From JAVBLP01 sp052034625 (GTDB lineage: Bacteria; Elusimicrobiota; Endomicrobiia; Endomicrobiales; Endomicrobiaceae), in the NCBI GenBank assembly GCA_052034625.1, contig JBPOII010000004.1, positions 80,472 through 144,471 of the forward strand: a stretch of DNA of 64,000 nucleotides, in the 5' to 3' direction. The notes under the pieces are model-generated. The model saw nothing but the letters and a program-made list of their open reading frames with translations, was not told the DNA's origin and ran no database searches. Of the stretch, positions 17,570 to 26,418 are shown piece by piece. Numbering within the stretch: position 1 is the stretch's first letter; each line of letters begins with the position of its first letter. The position numbers and the translations under genes are program-made.

Positions 17570-18643
17570 ATGTACGATTTAGTTACTCTTATAGAAAACA
17601 TGGGTAATAAAACTTCAGACTTACATATAACCGTAGGTGCTCCTCCTGTTTACAGAAGAAATACAAGAATAATCCCTGCCGGAGATAAAATATTAGATTC
17701 AAATACCTGCAAAGAACTCGTATACAGCGTACTAAGTGACGAACAGAGAAAACGTTTTGAGAAAAACAATGAGCTCGATATGTCATTTGGTATAAAAGGT
17801 GTCGGAAGAATAAGAATGAATGTATTCAAGCAGAGAGGTTCGGTCGCCGCTGCTTTAAGACTTATTCCAACAAGAATGTGGCCTCTTAATGAACTTAATC
17901 TTCCCGATTCTGTAATGGACATAGTAAACATTCCAAAAGGACTTGTTCTTGTTACTGGAGAAACCGGTTCTGGAAAATCAACGACACTTGCTTCTATGAT
18001 AAATCACATAAATCAAACTCGCTCAGGACATATCATAACCGTTGAAGATCCGATCGAATATATACATACACACAAAAAATGCATAATAAATCAAAGAGAA
18101 ATAGGTTCTGACACACACTCTTTTGCTCAGGCACTTAAATATGTGCTTAGACAAGACCCTGACATAATACTTATAGGAGAAATGAGAGATCTTGAAACTA
18201 TAGCAGCCGCAACTACAATAGCAGAAACAGGACATCTTGTTTTCGCCACACTTCATACGATGGACGCAGCTTCATCGATAAACAGACTTGTTGACGTATT
18301 CCCGGCTCATCAACAGGGACAGATAAGGGCACAGCTCTCCATGACTCTCCAAGCCGTTATAAGCCAGCAATTACTTCCAAATATTGACGGAAACGGAATG
18401 GTGCTTTGTTCTGAAGTTATGCTTATGACGCCGGCGATAAGAAGTATAATAAGGGAAATGAGGACAGAACAGATATATAATCAAATACAGATGGGAACAT
18501 CTGTAGGAATGCAGACTATGAATCAATCGCTAGCTAACAATGTATTGAAAAATAAAATAAGCAAAAGTTCCGCTTTTGAATATACAACAAACAGAGAAGA
18601 ACTCGAAAGACTCTTGGCTAATGCCGGTAAATATAAAGTTTAA
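17570..18643 (+). CDS. pilT: Type IV pilus retraction ATPase PilT
   Basis: Cytoplasmic hexameric ATPase that depolymerises type IV pili and powers twitching. The 357-aa protein shows Walker A G-E-T-G-S-G-K-S-T-T at about 128-137, an Asp box, Walker B I-L-I-G-E-M-R-D near 203 and the His box G-H-L-V-F-A-T-L-H-T near 222. Length and lack of an N-terminal extension favour PilT over PilB. It begins one base after coaD with AAAGGAG upstream and is followed 11 bp later by a pilin gene, so pilus genes are co-transcribed with coaD. Confidence 0.92.
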   Translation: MYDLVTLIENMGNKTSDLHITVGAPPVYRRNTRIIPAGDKILDSNTCKELVYSVLSDEQRKRFEKNNELDMSFGIKGVGRIRMNVFKQRGSVAAALRLIPTRMWPLNELNLPDSVMDIVNIPKGLVLVTGETGSGKSTTLASMINHINQTRSGHIITVEDPIEYIHTHKKCIINQREIGSDTHSFAQALKYVLRQDPDIILIGEMRDLETIAAATTIAETGHLVFATLHTMDAASSINRLVDVFPAHQQGQIRAQLSMTLQAVISQQLLPNIDGNGMVLCSEVMLMTPAIRSIIREMRTEQIYNQIQMGTSVGMQTMNQSLANNVLKNKISKSSAFEYTTNREELERLLANAGKYKV

Positions 18644-18654
18644 AGGACTAAATA

Positions 18655-19098
18655 ATGCAAAACAAAAAAGGTTTCAGTGCGATAGAAATAGTAATAGCCA
18701 TAGCTGTTGTCTTGATACTTTCAATAATCGCCATTCCGAAACTTTCAGATATGCTTAGAAAATCAAATGAAGGGGCAACAAAAGGCAGTCTTGGTGCTTT
18801 AAGAAGTGCAATAGCTATGTACTATGGAGACCATGAAGGCAATTACCCAAGTGCCGACATCGTTAAAGAACTTACTGAAAACGGTAAATATATAAATGAA
18901 ATACCATATGCCTATTGCCCGCCTCATCATGGAAAATCAAATAATATCATAACAAAGGATTTTGATAAAAACAAAGATAAAGGCGGATGGGCGTATAAGG
19001 CTGATGACGAAGAAGATGGAACCGGAAAAGTTAAAGGACAAATATGGGTTAACTGTTTATGCACCGACTCCAAAGGGAATGTCTGGAGTGAACTATAA
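18655..19098 (+). CDS. Type IV pilin-like protein
   Basis: A 147-aa prepilin: short basic leader M-Q-N-K-K-G, cleavage before Phe, Glu at mature position 5 (F-S-A-I-E) and a 20-residue hydrophobic N-terminal helix, then an alpha/beta globular domain with three Cys residues near the middle and end that could form a disulfide. The block R-S-A-I-A-M-Y-Y-G-D-H-E-G-N-Y-P is typical of short type IV or type II pseudopilins. The gene directly follows pilT and abuts the prepilin peptidase, supporting a pilin rather than a type II secretion role. Confidence 0.85.
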   Translation: MQNKKGFSAIEIVIAIAVVLILSIIAIPKLSDMLRKSNEGATKGSLGALRSAIAMYYGDHEGNYPSADIVKELTENGKYINEIPYAYCPPHHGKSNNIITKDFDKNKDKGGWAYKADDEEDGTGKVKGQIWVNCLCTDSKGNVWSEL

Positions 19099-19938
19099 AT
19101 GGCATTACCCTATGAGCTTTTTCTTTTTTTCTCTCTTCTTGTTTTTATATTAGGATTGTGCATAGGAAGTTTTGCAAATGTCTGCATATATAGGATACCT
19201 CTTGAATTATCAATAGTTTTCCCAAGATCATCTTGCCCGCAATGTAAAAAAATAATTCCATGGTATGACAATATTCCGGTTTTGAGTTATTTGATTCTCG
19301 GTGCGAAATGCAGAAATTGTAAAAATCCCATATCAATACAATATCCTATAATTGAGTTCCTAACAGGGACTCTTTTTCTTTTGCTTTTTTTGAAATATCA
19401 GTTCTCGCTAAGTTTTCTTATTTTTTCCTATCTGACTTTTGTTCTTATCATAATATCCGGGATAGATTATTATCACCGTATTATTCCAAATATCTTTCCT
19501 TTAATCCTGCTGATTGCAGGAGTGTTGACAAGTTTTTTTAATATCAGCTTAGGGGAAACCTATATTGCAAGATTCATTAATTCTTTGACAGGTATATTGG
19601 CAGGCGGAGGGTCTTTACTGCTTGTTGCTGTACTCGGAGAGTTTATATTTAAAAAGGAAGCTATGGGCGGAGGCGATATAAAACTTATGGCTGGCATAGG
19701 TGCCATTATAGGTTGGGAGAAAGTACTTTTTGCAATTTTTATCGCTTCTTTTTTAGGATCAGTTTTAGGACTTGCACTTATAGTTTTGAAAAAAGTTGAA
19801 AAACGCGGTTATCTTCCTTTTGGACCTTTTCTTGCGCTGGCCTCATATATTATACTTTTTACTCCAAAACCGTCTATTATGCTGGAAGCATTCTATATAT
19901 GGGAAAACAATATCATAAATAAGTTGATCGGACTATAA
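19099..19938 (+). CDS. pilD: Prepilin leader peptidase / N-methyltransferase
   Basis: Integral membrane aspartic protease that cleaves and N-methylates prepilins. The 279-aa protein has the N-terminal zinc/N-methylation motif C-P-Q-C ... C-R-N-C (about 44-75), catalytic Asp residues in G-I-D-Y-Y-H-R-I-I-P-N (about 128-137) and G-G-G-D-I-K-L-M-A-G (about 192-201), and about eight membrane segments. It starts immediately after the pilin stop. The next gene is an O-antigen-ligase-like protein 4 bp downstream. Confidence 0.93.
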   Translation: MALPYELFLFFSLLVFILGLCIGSFANVCIYRIPLELSIVFPRSSCPQCKKIIPWYDNIPVLSYLILGAKCRNCKNPISIQYPIIEFLTGTLFLLLFLKYQFSLSFLIFSYLTFVLIIISGIDYYHRIIPNIFPLILLIAGVLTSFFNISLGETYIARFINSLTGILAGGGSLLLVAVLGEFIFKKEAMGGGDIKLMAGIGAIIGWEKVLFAIFIASFLGSVLGLALIVLKKVEKRGYLPFGPFLALASYIILFTPKPSIMLEAFYIWENNIINKLIGL

Positions 19939-19942
19939 AATA

Positions 19943-21484
19943 ATGACAACAAAATCGGAAAAATTTAATTATCTTGTTTTAATAATTTCAATGGCGCTTA
20001 TATTTTCCGTCTTTGCAAAATTTACAAATGCTCCCGGGATACAAATTGCACTCTTTCTTTTTTTAGGCGTTTTTTTCTGTTCACAATTCAATACGTATAA
20101 AGCTGATTATAAAAACTTTTTACTGCCGGCTATTATTTTTACGATATTTGTACTGATATCATATTATTTTTCAGGATATCGTTACGGAGCAAGGAACGGT
20201 GTTTTTCTTATTTCTTACTCTGTATCGGCATATATGCTGAGCGGTTTTATGAGTGAATATGATAAACGCAGCATTATGATCATTCCTGTTTTTATTTCTT
20301 TATGGCTTACGATATATCTTTTTGCATCAAACTTTGCTTTCGGCGAACTTCTTAAACCGCAAGTACTTTCAAGCCATATTCTTGCAACAGCCTGTTTTCT
20401 TCTGATGTCATTAAGCCTGTCTTTTATATTTTGGAAGTCAGAACAAAAAATATATTTTTACACTTCATTTATAATTTTTGCCGCGATAATACTTACAAAA
20501 TCTATGCTTGCAATCGCAATAGCTTCTTTAGCATTTGTAGTTTTTTTATTCTCAATGAGGGAAAATATAAAAAAAAGTGTTTTTATAATGACTATCCCTT
20601 TTTTGGCAGCTTTTATTTATTCTGTTTACATTCTTATCAGAAATGGTTTTTTTACTCAAAAAGTACAATTGTGGAAAACAGCTTTTGCTGTTATAAAAGG
20701 AGAATCTCTCCTCGGCTTTGGCAATTATGAATCTGTTTCATTAAAATACGCTTTGCAAAGCAGTGAAGCCCCGGGAGCAGCAAATATGTTCCTTCAGACC
20801 CTTGCCGAAACGGGAGTTTTCGGACTTATTGCTTTGATAGCCATTATTGCCGTATTTTTCTATTTTATTCTTAAAAAACTTCACAATAAAAACAACAGGA
20901 TACTTTATCTTCCGGTTTTAATGGCGGCAGTCTCTTTTATACTATTTAATTTTTTTGAATCATCGGCATTTATATCGACAAACATTCTGCTGTTTTTTAT
21001 TTTACTTGCCTTCCCTTTAGAACAATATAAAATAACAAATAGAAAATTTAAAATAAACTTCTATCTTTTTGTGCTTCTCCTAATACTGCTAACATTTCCT
21101 TTAGCAAAACCAATATATGCTTATCAGGAATACAAAAAAGGGATCATGTTCTTTTCAGCTAATAAATTTTCTGCTGCGCAAGATCATTTTTTTAATGCAC
21201 TAAAGAATGATCCTTTAAACCCTGAATATCCAAGCAAATTGTCGGATACTTATTATGCCGTTTATCAAAAAACAGAAAATCCCGTAGATTTGAATATGTC
21301 GCTTGAATATGCTTTAAGAGCTTCAGAATTAAACAAATATGAAGCTAAATATTATTATCAGCTTGCATGGCTTTATCATTTTAAAGGAAACAAACAGCTA
21401 GCTTCAGACAATATATCTGAGGCTGTATTAAGAGACAAAAACAATGAGCATTATCTTGATTCCTACGGAACTCTCATATATTAG
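19943..21484 (+). CDS. O-antigen ligase/polymerase-like membrane protein with C-terminal TPR
   Basis: A 513-aa polytopic protein: about ten to twelve hydrophobic segments to residue 390, a large periplasmic loop with L-L-G-F-G-N-Y-E-S-V and E-T-G-V-F-G-L-I (the Wzy_C/WaaL-type region, about 250-285), then about 120 soluble residues with two TPR-like helical repeats. Such proteins polymerise or ligate glycans, or act as oligosaccharyltransferases on pilins (PglL/TfpO class). Position right after pilD and just before glycan genes fits both. The substrate cannot be told from sequence. Confidence 0.75.
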   Translation: MTTKSEKFNYLVLIISMALIFSVFAKFTNAPGIQIALFLFLGVFFCSQFNTYKADYKNFLLPAIIFTIFVLISYYFSGYRYGARNGVFLISYSVSAYMLSGFMSEYDKRSIMIIPVFISLWLTIYLFASNFAFGELLKPQVLSSHILATACFLLMSLSLSFIFWKSEQKIYFYTSFIIFAAIILTKSMLAIAIASLAFVVFLFSMRENIKKSVFIMTIPFLAAFIYSVYILIRNGFFTQKVQLWKTAFAVIKGESLLGFGNYESVSLKYALQSSEAPGAANMFLQTLAETGVFGLIALIAIIAVFFYFILKKLHNKNNRILYLPVLMAAVSFILFNFFESSAFISTNILLFFILLAFPLEQYKITNRKFKINFYLFVLLLILLTFPLAKPIYAYQEYKKGIMFFSANKFSAAQDHFFNALKNDPLNPEYPSKLSDTYYAVYQKTENPVDLNMSLEYALRASELNKYEAKYYYQLAWLYHFKGNKQLASDNISEAVLRDKNNEHYLDSYGTLIY

Positions 21485-21493
21485 AGGTTATAT

Positions 21494-22486
21494 ATGTTCA
21501 AAAAACACTTTTTAAAAATTATTTTAGGTTTTCTTTTAAGTATTATTCTTATATATCTTACTATAAGACAGATAGATTTCAGGAAGTCACTAGAGTTAAT
21601 AAAGAATGCTAATTATTATGTTCTTATCCCGGGCGTGCTTATTTATGCTTTTACTTATTTGCTTAGAAGTTTAAGATATTATTTTATGATCCTTCCGATA
21701 AAAAAGACCAGAGTTTTTGAAAATTTTCCTTATACAATGCTCGGTTTTTTTATGAACAATATAATACCGCTGAGGCTTGGTGAGCTTATAAGAGCAAAAA
21801 TCACTGGTGAGCGACTATTAATCTCAAGAAGCAGCATTCTTGGCACAATACTGGTAGAACGTCTTATAGATATGGTTATTTTCGTCATGTTTTTCTTTCT
21901 GATAATGATAGTGCTTCCTTTTCCTGATTTTATAAAAAAATCATTTTATATTTGCGGTGCGGTGTTTGGACTATGTCTTGTTATTCTTATGATCATCTCA
22001 ATATATGAAAATAAAGCACTTGCTGTTTTTTCAAAAATACCGATGCCGTCCAAAATAAAAGGTTTTGTTACAGAGATATTTGAAAAATTCACCGGCGGAC
22101 TTGTGATGCTTAGAAAACCCGGAGTGTTTTTTACTTCATTTATTATTTCCGTACTTGCATGGGTATTGGAAAGCTTGTTTTTAGTTATAGTTGCTTATTC
22201 ATGTGGAATAGATATAACTATTCTTGGAGGTATTTTTGTTGTAATAATAATAGGTATAGGAGCAATACTGCCTACAGCACCTGGATATATCGGCGCCTTT
22301 GAATTTATGGGTGTTACGGCTCTGTCTGCACTTGGTGTGGGTAAAGATGCGGCTTTTGCATGTATTGCCATCTATCACTTCTTACAGCTTATGGTTATTT
22401 TCTCGCTTGGTTTTTTTAGCTTAATAAAAGCAAAAATCTCCTTAAGCGATTTATTTAAGTTTGAAAAAATAGAGGAAGAGAAATGA
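21494..22486 (+). CDS. Flippase-like integral membrane protein (LPG synthase TM / UPF0104 family)
   Basis: A 330-aa protein with about eight hydrophobic segments and family motifs: L-R-S-L-R-Y near residue 60, a P-L-R-L-G-E-L-I-R-A segment near 92-102, and P-T-A-P-G-Y-I-G-A-F-E near 255-265. The family includes the membrane half of lysyl-phosphatidylglycerol synthases and AglD-like proteins of glycan pathways; the cytosolic aminoacyl-transferase domain is absent. It overlaps the following glycosyltransferase by 4 bp, suggesting a joint role in lipid-linked sugar handling. Confidence 0.75.
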   Translation: MFKKHFLKIILGFLLSIILIYLTIRQIDFRKSLELIKNANYYVLIPGVLIYAFTYLLRSLRYYFMILPIKKTRVFENFPYTMLGFFMNNIIPLRLGELIRAKITGERLLISRSSILGTILVERLIDMVIFVMFFFLIMIVLPFPDFIKKSFYICGAVFGLCLVILMIISIYENKALAVFSKIPMPSKIKGFVTEIFEKFTGGLVMLRKPGVFFTSFIISVLAWVLESLFLVIVAYSCGIDITILGGIFVVIIIGIGAILPTAPGYIGAFEFMGVTALSALGVGKDAAFACIAIYHFLQLMVIFSLGFFSLIKAKISLSDLFKFEKIEEEK

Positions 22487-23244
22487 AAAAAACAAAAGTA
22501 ATTATAGTAATGCCGGCTTATAATGCCGCTAAAACCATAAAACAAACCCTTGAAGATATTCCTTCGGGAAGTTATGATGAGATAATTCTTGTTGACGATC
22601 TTTCCAAAGACAATACTGCAGAGATAGCAAAATCCTTAGGTCTTAAAGTCATAGAGCACGATAAGAACAAAGGCTATGGAGGCAATCAAAAAACCTGTTA
22701 TAATGCGGCTCTTGAAAATGGAGCTGATATTGTCGTTATGTTACATCCTGATTATCAGTATGACCCTAAACTTGTACCTTTCCTTACCGGGCTCATTAAA
22801 GAAGATGTTTGCGATATTATGCTGGCAAACAGAATAAGGACAAGAAAAGAAGCTCTTGACGGCGGTATGCCTTTTTATAAATATTTTTTCAACAGATGCC
22901 TTACTATAACGGAAAATCTTGTTCTCGGTTTAAATCTCGGCGAATACCATACCGGCTACAGAGCATTTTCAAGAAAAGCTTTGGAAACTGTAAACTTTGA
23001 ACTTAATTCAGATGATTTTGTTTTTGACCAGCAAATACTTGTACAAGCGGCAGCATGCGGACTTAGAATAGGGGAAATACCTGTTCCGGCAAAATATTTT
23101 CCCGACGCTTCTTCAATAAATTTCAGAAGAAGTTTTAAATACGGTCTGGAAACATTATTGATACTCTTGAAATACATACTCCACATATACCGAATTGTTC
23201 CTTCCAAAATGTTCAAACCAAAAAACAATGAGGAGATAAAATGA
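22483..23244 (+). CDS. GT2 glycosyltransferase, dolichol-phosphate-mannose-synthase-like
   Basis: A 253-aa GT-A fold enzyme. It opens V-I-I-V-M-P-A-Y-N-A-A-K-T, with the nucleotide-binding L-V-D-D-L-S-K-D at about 36-43 and the metal-binding loop reading H-P-D-Y-Q-Y-D in place of D-A-D. The E-Y-H-T-G-Y-R-A-F-S segment near 155 is typical of DPM1-like transferases that load a sugar on a polyprenyl phosphate. There are no C-terminal membrane helices. Overlaps both neighbours by 4 bp. Confidence 0.82.
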   Translation: MKKTKVIIVMPAYNAAKTIKQTLEDIPSGSYDEIILVDDLSKDNTAEIAKSLGLKVIEHDKNKGYGGNQKTCYNAALENGADIVVMLHPDYQYDPKLVPFLTGLIKEDVCDIMLANRIRTRKEALDGGMPFYKYFFNRCLTITENLVLGLNLGEYHTGYRAFSRKALETVNFELNSDDFVFDQQILVQAAACGLRIGEIPVPAKYFPDASSINFRRSFKYGLETLLILLKYILHIYRIVPSKMFKPKNNEEIK

Positions 23245-24275
23245 TGCCTGGAATAACACTTTATCTTATTTCTTTCGCAACTGCTTTACTAATATCTGCA
23301 ATTGCTACGCCTATATTTAGGACAATAGCCATAAAATTCAATATTCTTGACAAACCTATAACAGAGGTTAAAACACATAAAATAAGTACTCCTTATCTTG
23401 GCGGACTTGCCATAGCGGCAGGCTGGACATTATCTTTATTCCTGATAAGGCTTATAACAAATTTTCCTGACGGAACACTTAGAAGCCTGAGAGGGATTTT
23501 CTACGGGGGAACAATATTATTAATACTTGGTTTTATTGATGATGCAAAGTTTAAAGGACTTGGTGTTAAATCAAAACTTCTTGTGCAGTTTTTGGCTGCT
23601 GCAATAGTAGTCTTTTTATTTGATATACGCATAAATTTTATTTCATGTTATTGGCTTTCGTGCCTAATAAGCATATTTTGGATAGTGGGAATAACAAATG
23701 CTTTCAATATAATCGACATAATGGACGGTCTCTCAAGCGGCATAGCTGTGATAGCATCTTTTGCATTCTTATTTATTTCACTGCCTACAGAAATGATATA
23801 TGTGAATTTCTGTGCTTTAGCCCTTGCCGGAGCATTACTGGGTTTTATACCTTATAACCTTTCCAAATCTAAAAAGATCTTTATGGGCGATACCGGCAGT
23901 CTTTTCATAGGTTTTATTCTTGCTGTTATGGCTATGGGGACTTCTTATACAACAATTAATGAAATCGGACTATTTGCCCCGTTTCTGATCCTTGCAATCC
24001 CGATCTATGAGACTTTCCTTGTAAGCTGGTTTAGAATAAGAAAGGGAAAATCTCCTCTTATGGGCAGTAAGGATCATTATGCTTTAAGGCTTGAAAAGAT
24101 GGGTTTTTCAAGAAAACAAATACTTTTGATCTCATATATGGCATGCATAGTTCTTGCCATTTGTGCATTTTTATTTACAGCACTAAGCACAATATATGCT
24201 TTGCTTGTTTTCTTTATAATTTTGGTTTTTTTATGGATGGCAAGCATAGTACTTGCTACAATAAAGGTTGAATAA
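23241..24275 (+). CDS. Undecaprenyl-phosphate sugar-1-phosphate transferase, WecA/MraY family
   Basis: Polytopic transferase (344 aa, about ten or eleven TM segments) that starts a glycan on undecaprenyl phosphate. Family motifs: G-G-L-A near 56, D-D-A-K-F-K-G-L near 100, N-A-F-N-I-I-D-I-M-D-G-L near 152-163, M-G-D-T-G-S-L near 214-220 and the cytosolic loop S-K-D-H-Y-A-L-R-L near 275. This loop differs from the MraY type, so a WecA-like role (GlcNAc-1-P or related) is more likely than peptidoglycan. Starts at the first of two adjacent ATGs after GGAG and overlaps the next gene by one base. Confidence 0.85.
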   Translation: MMPGITLYLISFATALLISAIATPIFRTIAIKFNILDKPITEVKTHKISTPYLGGLAIAAGWTLSLFLIRLITNFPDGTLRSLRGIFYGGTILLILGFIDDAKFKGLGVKSKLLVQFLAAAIVVFLFDIRINFISCYWLSCLISIFWIVGITNAFNIIDIMDGLSSGIAVIASFAFLFISLPTEMIYVNFCALALAGALLGFIPYNLSKSKKIFMGDTGSLFIGFILAVMAMGTSYTTINEIGLFAPFLILAIPIYETFLVSWFRIRKGKSPLMGSKDHYALRLEKMGFSRKQILLISYMACIVLAICAFLFTALSTIYALLVFFIILVFLWMASIVLATIKVE

Positions 24276-25576
24276 TGAATAAACAGACTTTAATTATCGG
24301 AGCAGGCATCAGCGGTCTGACAGCGGCATATTTTCTTAAAAAACCATATACTGTTTTGGAATCAAAACCTTATGCGGGAGGACTGTGCTGCTCTTTTTAC
24401 GATAACGGTTTTACTTTTGATTGTTCCGGTCATTTTATACATATTAAAGACGAAAAAATAAAAAAACTCGTCATCAAACTTACGGGCGGAGTTGATGAGA
24501 TAACAAGAAATGCTTCTATCTATATTAATTCCGGTTTTGTTCCTTTTCCTTTCCAAGCAAATCTTTTTTATCTTGACGACAAAACAAAAAAAGAGTGCGT
24601 TGACGGTATTCTCAAAAGAAAAGAGACTGATATTAAACCGGAAATGCCTTTTAATGAATGGTCGGAAGCGATGTTTGGAAAAGGCATAACAAAATATTTC
24701 ATGAAACCCTATAATCAAAAACTGTGGAGTTATGATCTTTCAAAAATGACAGCAGAATGGACAGGACCTTTTGTGCCGAAACCCGATGCAGAAAGTATCG
24801 TACAATCTGCCTATGCAAAAAATAAAAAGACTTATGGTTATAATAGCGTTTTTTATTATCCGAAAGAAAAAGGCTGTCAGGCTTTGATAGATGGTCTTTT
24901 AAAGAAAGTTAAAGTAAATCTAAACTCTAAAACTTCTAAAATAGATCTGAAAAATAAAACTGTACATACAGAGAACGGACAGAAATTCAAATTCGACAAT
25001 ATAATATCAACACAGCCGCTGAATGAACTTATAAAACAGATACAAAATGTGCCTCAAAGTATTAAGAATGCAGCTGAAAAACTTATATGCAGCTCTGTAA
25101 GGTGTGTAAATATAGGTATAATATCTAGAAAAGGCATACCAGCAGCTCTTAAGAACAGGCATTGGATATATATCCCAGAGAAAGACTTTCCGTTTTACAG
25201 AATAGGTATTTATTCCAATGTAAATAAAAAAGCGGCTCCGAAAAACGGTTATAGTTTTTATGTGGAGTTTTCAAGTAATAACGGGAAGTATAAAAACAGC
25301 GAGAATGTTATTACCAATATGAAAAAAGCCGGTTTTATAAGGGAAGAAGATGAAATAGCTTCTATAAATGTAATTGATATGCCTTATGCCTATGTTATTT
25401 TCGATAAGAATAGAAAAAAAGCACTTGATACTATCATGGCTTATTTGAACAAGCACAATATTTATTCCATAGGGCGTTATGGCGCATGGGAATATTCTTT
25501 TATTGAAAAGAATATTAAAGACGCTAAAGAAACTGTCGAAAAGTTAAATAAATGCGGAGTCAAAAATGTCACTTAA
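24275..25576 (+). CDS. FAD-dependent amine-oxidase-like protein of the glycan cluster
   Basis: A 433-aa flavoprotein. The dinucleotide-binding motif L-I-I-G-A-G-I-S-G-L-T-A-A-Y-F is at residues 5-19, followed by an acidic residue and G-G-L-C-C-S. The overall plan resembles protoporphyrinogen-oxidase-like and UDP-galactopyranose-mutase-like proteins found in polysaccharide loci. Heme synthesis genes are not nearby, so a sugar-related or lipid-linked role is more likely; the substrate is unknown. It overlaps the next gene by 11 bp. Confidence 0.72.
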   Translation: MNKQTLIIGAGISGLTAAYFLKKPYTVLESKPYAGGLCCSFYDNGFTFDCSGHFIHIKDEKIKKLVIKLTGGVDEITRNASIYINSGFVPFPFQANLFYLDDKTKKECVDGILKRKETDIKPEMPFNEWSEAMFGKGITKYFMKPYNQKLWSYDLSKMTAEWTGPFVPKPDAESIVQSAYAKNKKTYGYNSVFYYPKEKGCQALIDGLLKKVKVNLNSKTSKIDLKNKTVHTENGQKFKFDNIISTQPLNELIKQIQNVPQSIKNAAEKLICSSVRCVNIGIISRKGIPAALKNRHWIYIPEKDFPFYRIGIYSNVNKKAAPKNGYSFYVEFSSNNGKYKNSENVITNMKKAGFIREEDEIASINVIDMPYAYVIFDKNRKKALDTIMAYLNKHNIYSIGRYGAWEYSFIEKNIKDAKETVEKLNKCGVKNVT

Positions 25577-26399
25577 AAAAAACAAATGCGTCATTATTGG
25601 CAATGACAGCTATCTTTTTGCCGGACTTGAAAAATTTCTTAAAAGTCCGGACATATCTTATATGGCATTTGATTCTTGGAATAATAAAGAAAATTTAAGA
25701 ACTCTGCGTGATTCAGATATAGTCATAAATTTTTCCGTTCACCCTGAGTTCTTTGCAAAAAAAATGAAACCTTCCGACATAATAGATATAGAGATAGCAA
25801 ATAATTTAAAGGGTTCAGGTACAAGATTTGTTTTTTTAAGTTCAAGAAAAGTTTATGGCACAAGCAATAAGCTTAAAACTTACAAAGAAACGGATCCGCT
25901 CAAGAGTTTTGACATATATTCAGAAAACAAAATTACCGCTGAAAATGCACTTAACAGCATACTTAAAGACTCTCTTTGTGTTTTGCGCATACCTAATATT
26001 ATCGGAGAACCTATCTTAAGACCCGGGTATAAAACATTTATGGGTTGGACAACGGAAAATATTATTAAACACGGAAAAATAGTAGTAGACCAGGCTAAAG
26101 AAACTAAAAAAGATTTTATAACGAAAGAATATTTACATAAAACTCTTGCCTATATTGCCTCAAACAGGATTAGCGGAACATTTAATGTTTCATCGGGCAT
26201 TCCGCTGGAAACCGACATTCTTATGACGGCTCTTGTAGGAAAAGAGAATATTGAATTTTTAGAAAACACTGAAATAAAAGAACAGTTCGTTCTGGATAAT
26301 TCCAAGATTACATCCATTACCGGAATAGAAATTACAAAAGCTGATATTTTATCAGGTGCTGAGAAATTCCGTTTGGCTTTAAATAAGATTAAACAATAG
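25566..26399 (+). CDS. NAD-dependent epimerase/dehydratase-like protein (SDR)
   Basis: A 277-aa extended-SDR-like protein. The catalytic pair looks present: S-S-R-K-V-Y-G near residue 93-99 and Y-S-E-N-K at about 118-122 (YxxxK). The N-terminal Rossmann glycine motif is weak (I-I-G-N-D-S-Y-L-F-A-G-L rather than GxxGxxG), so cofactor binding may be altered. It lies within the surface-glycan block between a flavoprotein and a GT4 transferase, which suggests nucleotide-sugar conversion, but the reaction is not identifiable. Confidence 0.68.
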   Translation: MSLKKNKCVIIGNDSYLFAGLEKFLKSPDISYMAFDSWNNKENLRTLRDSDIVINFSVHPEFFAKKMKPSDIIDIEIANNLKGSGTRFVFLSSRKVYGTSNKLKTYKETDPLKSFDIYSENKITAENALNSILKDSLCVLRIPNIIGEPILRPGYKTFMGWTTENIIKHGKIVVDQAKETKKDFITKEYLHKTLAYIASNRISGTFNVSSGIPLETDILMTALVGKENIEFLENTEIKEQFVLDNSKITSITGIEITKADILSGAEKFRLALNKIKQ

Positions 26400-26418
26400 A
26401 AAAGATACGGGGAATAGT

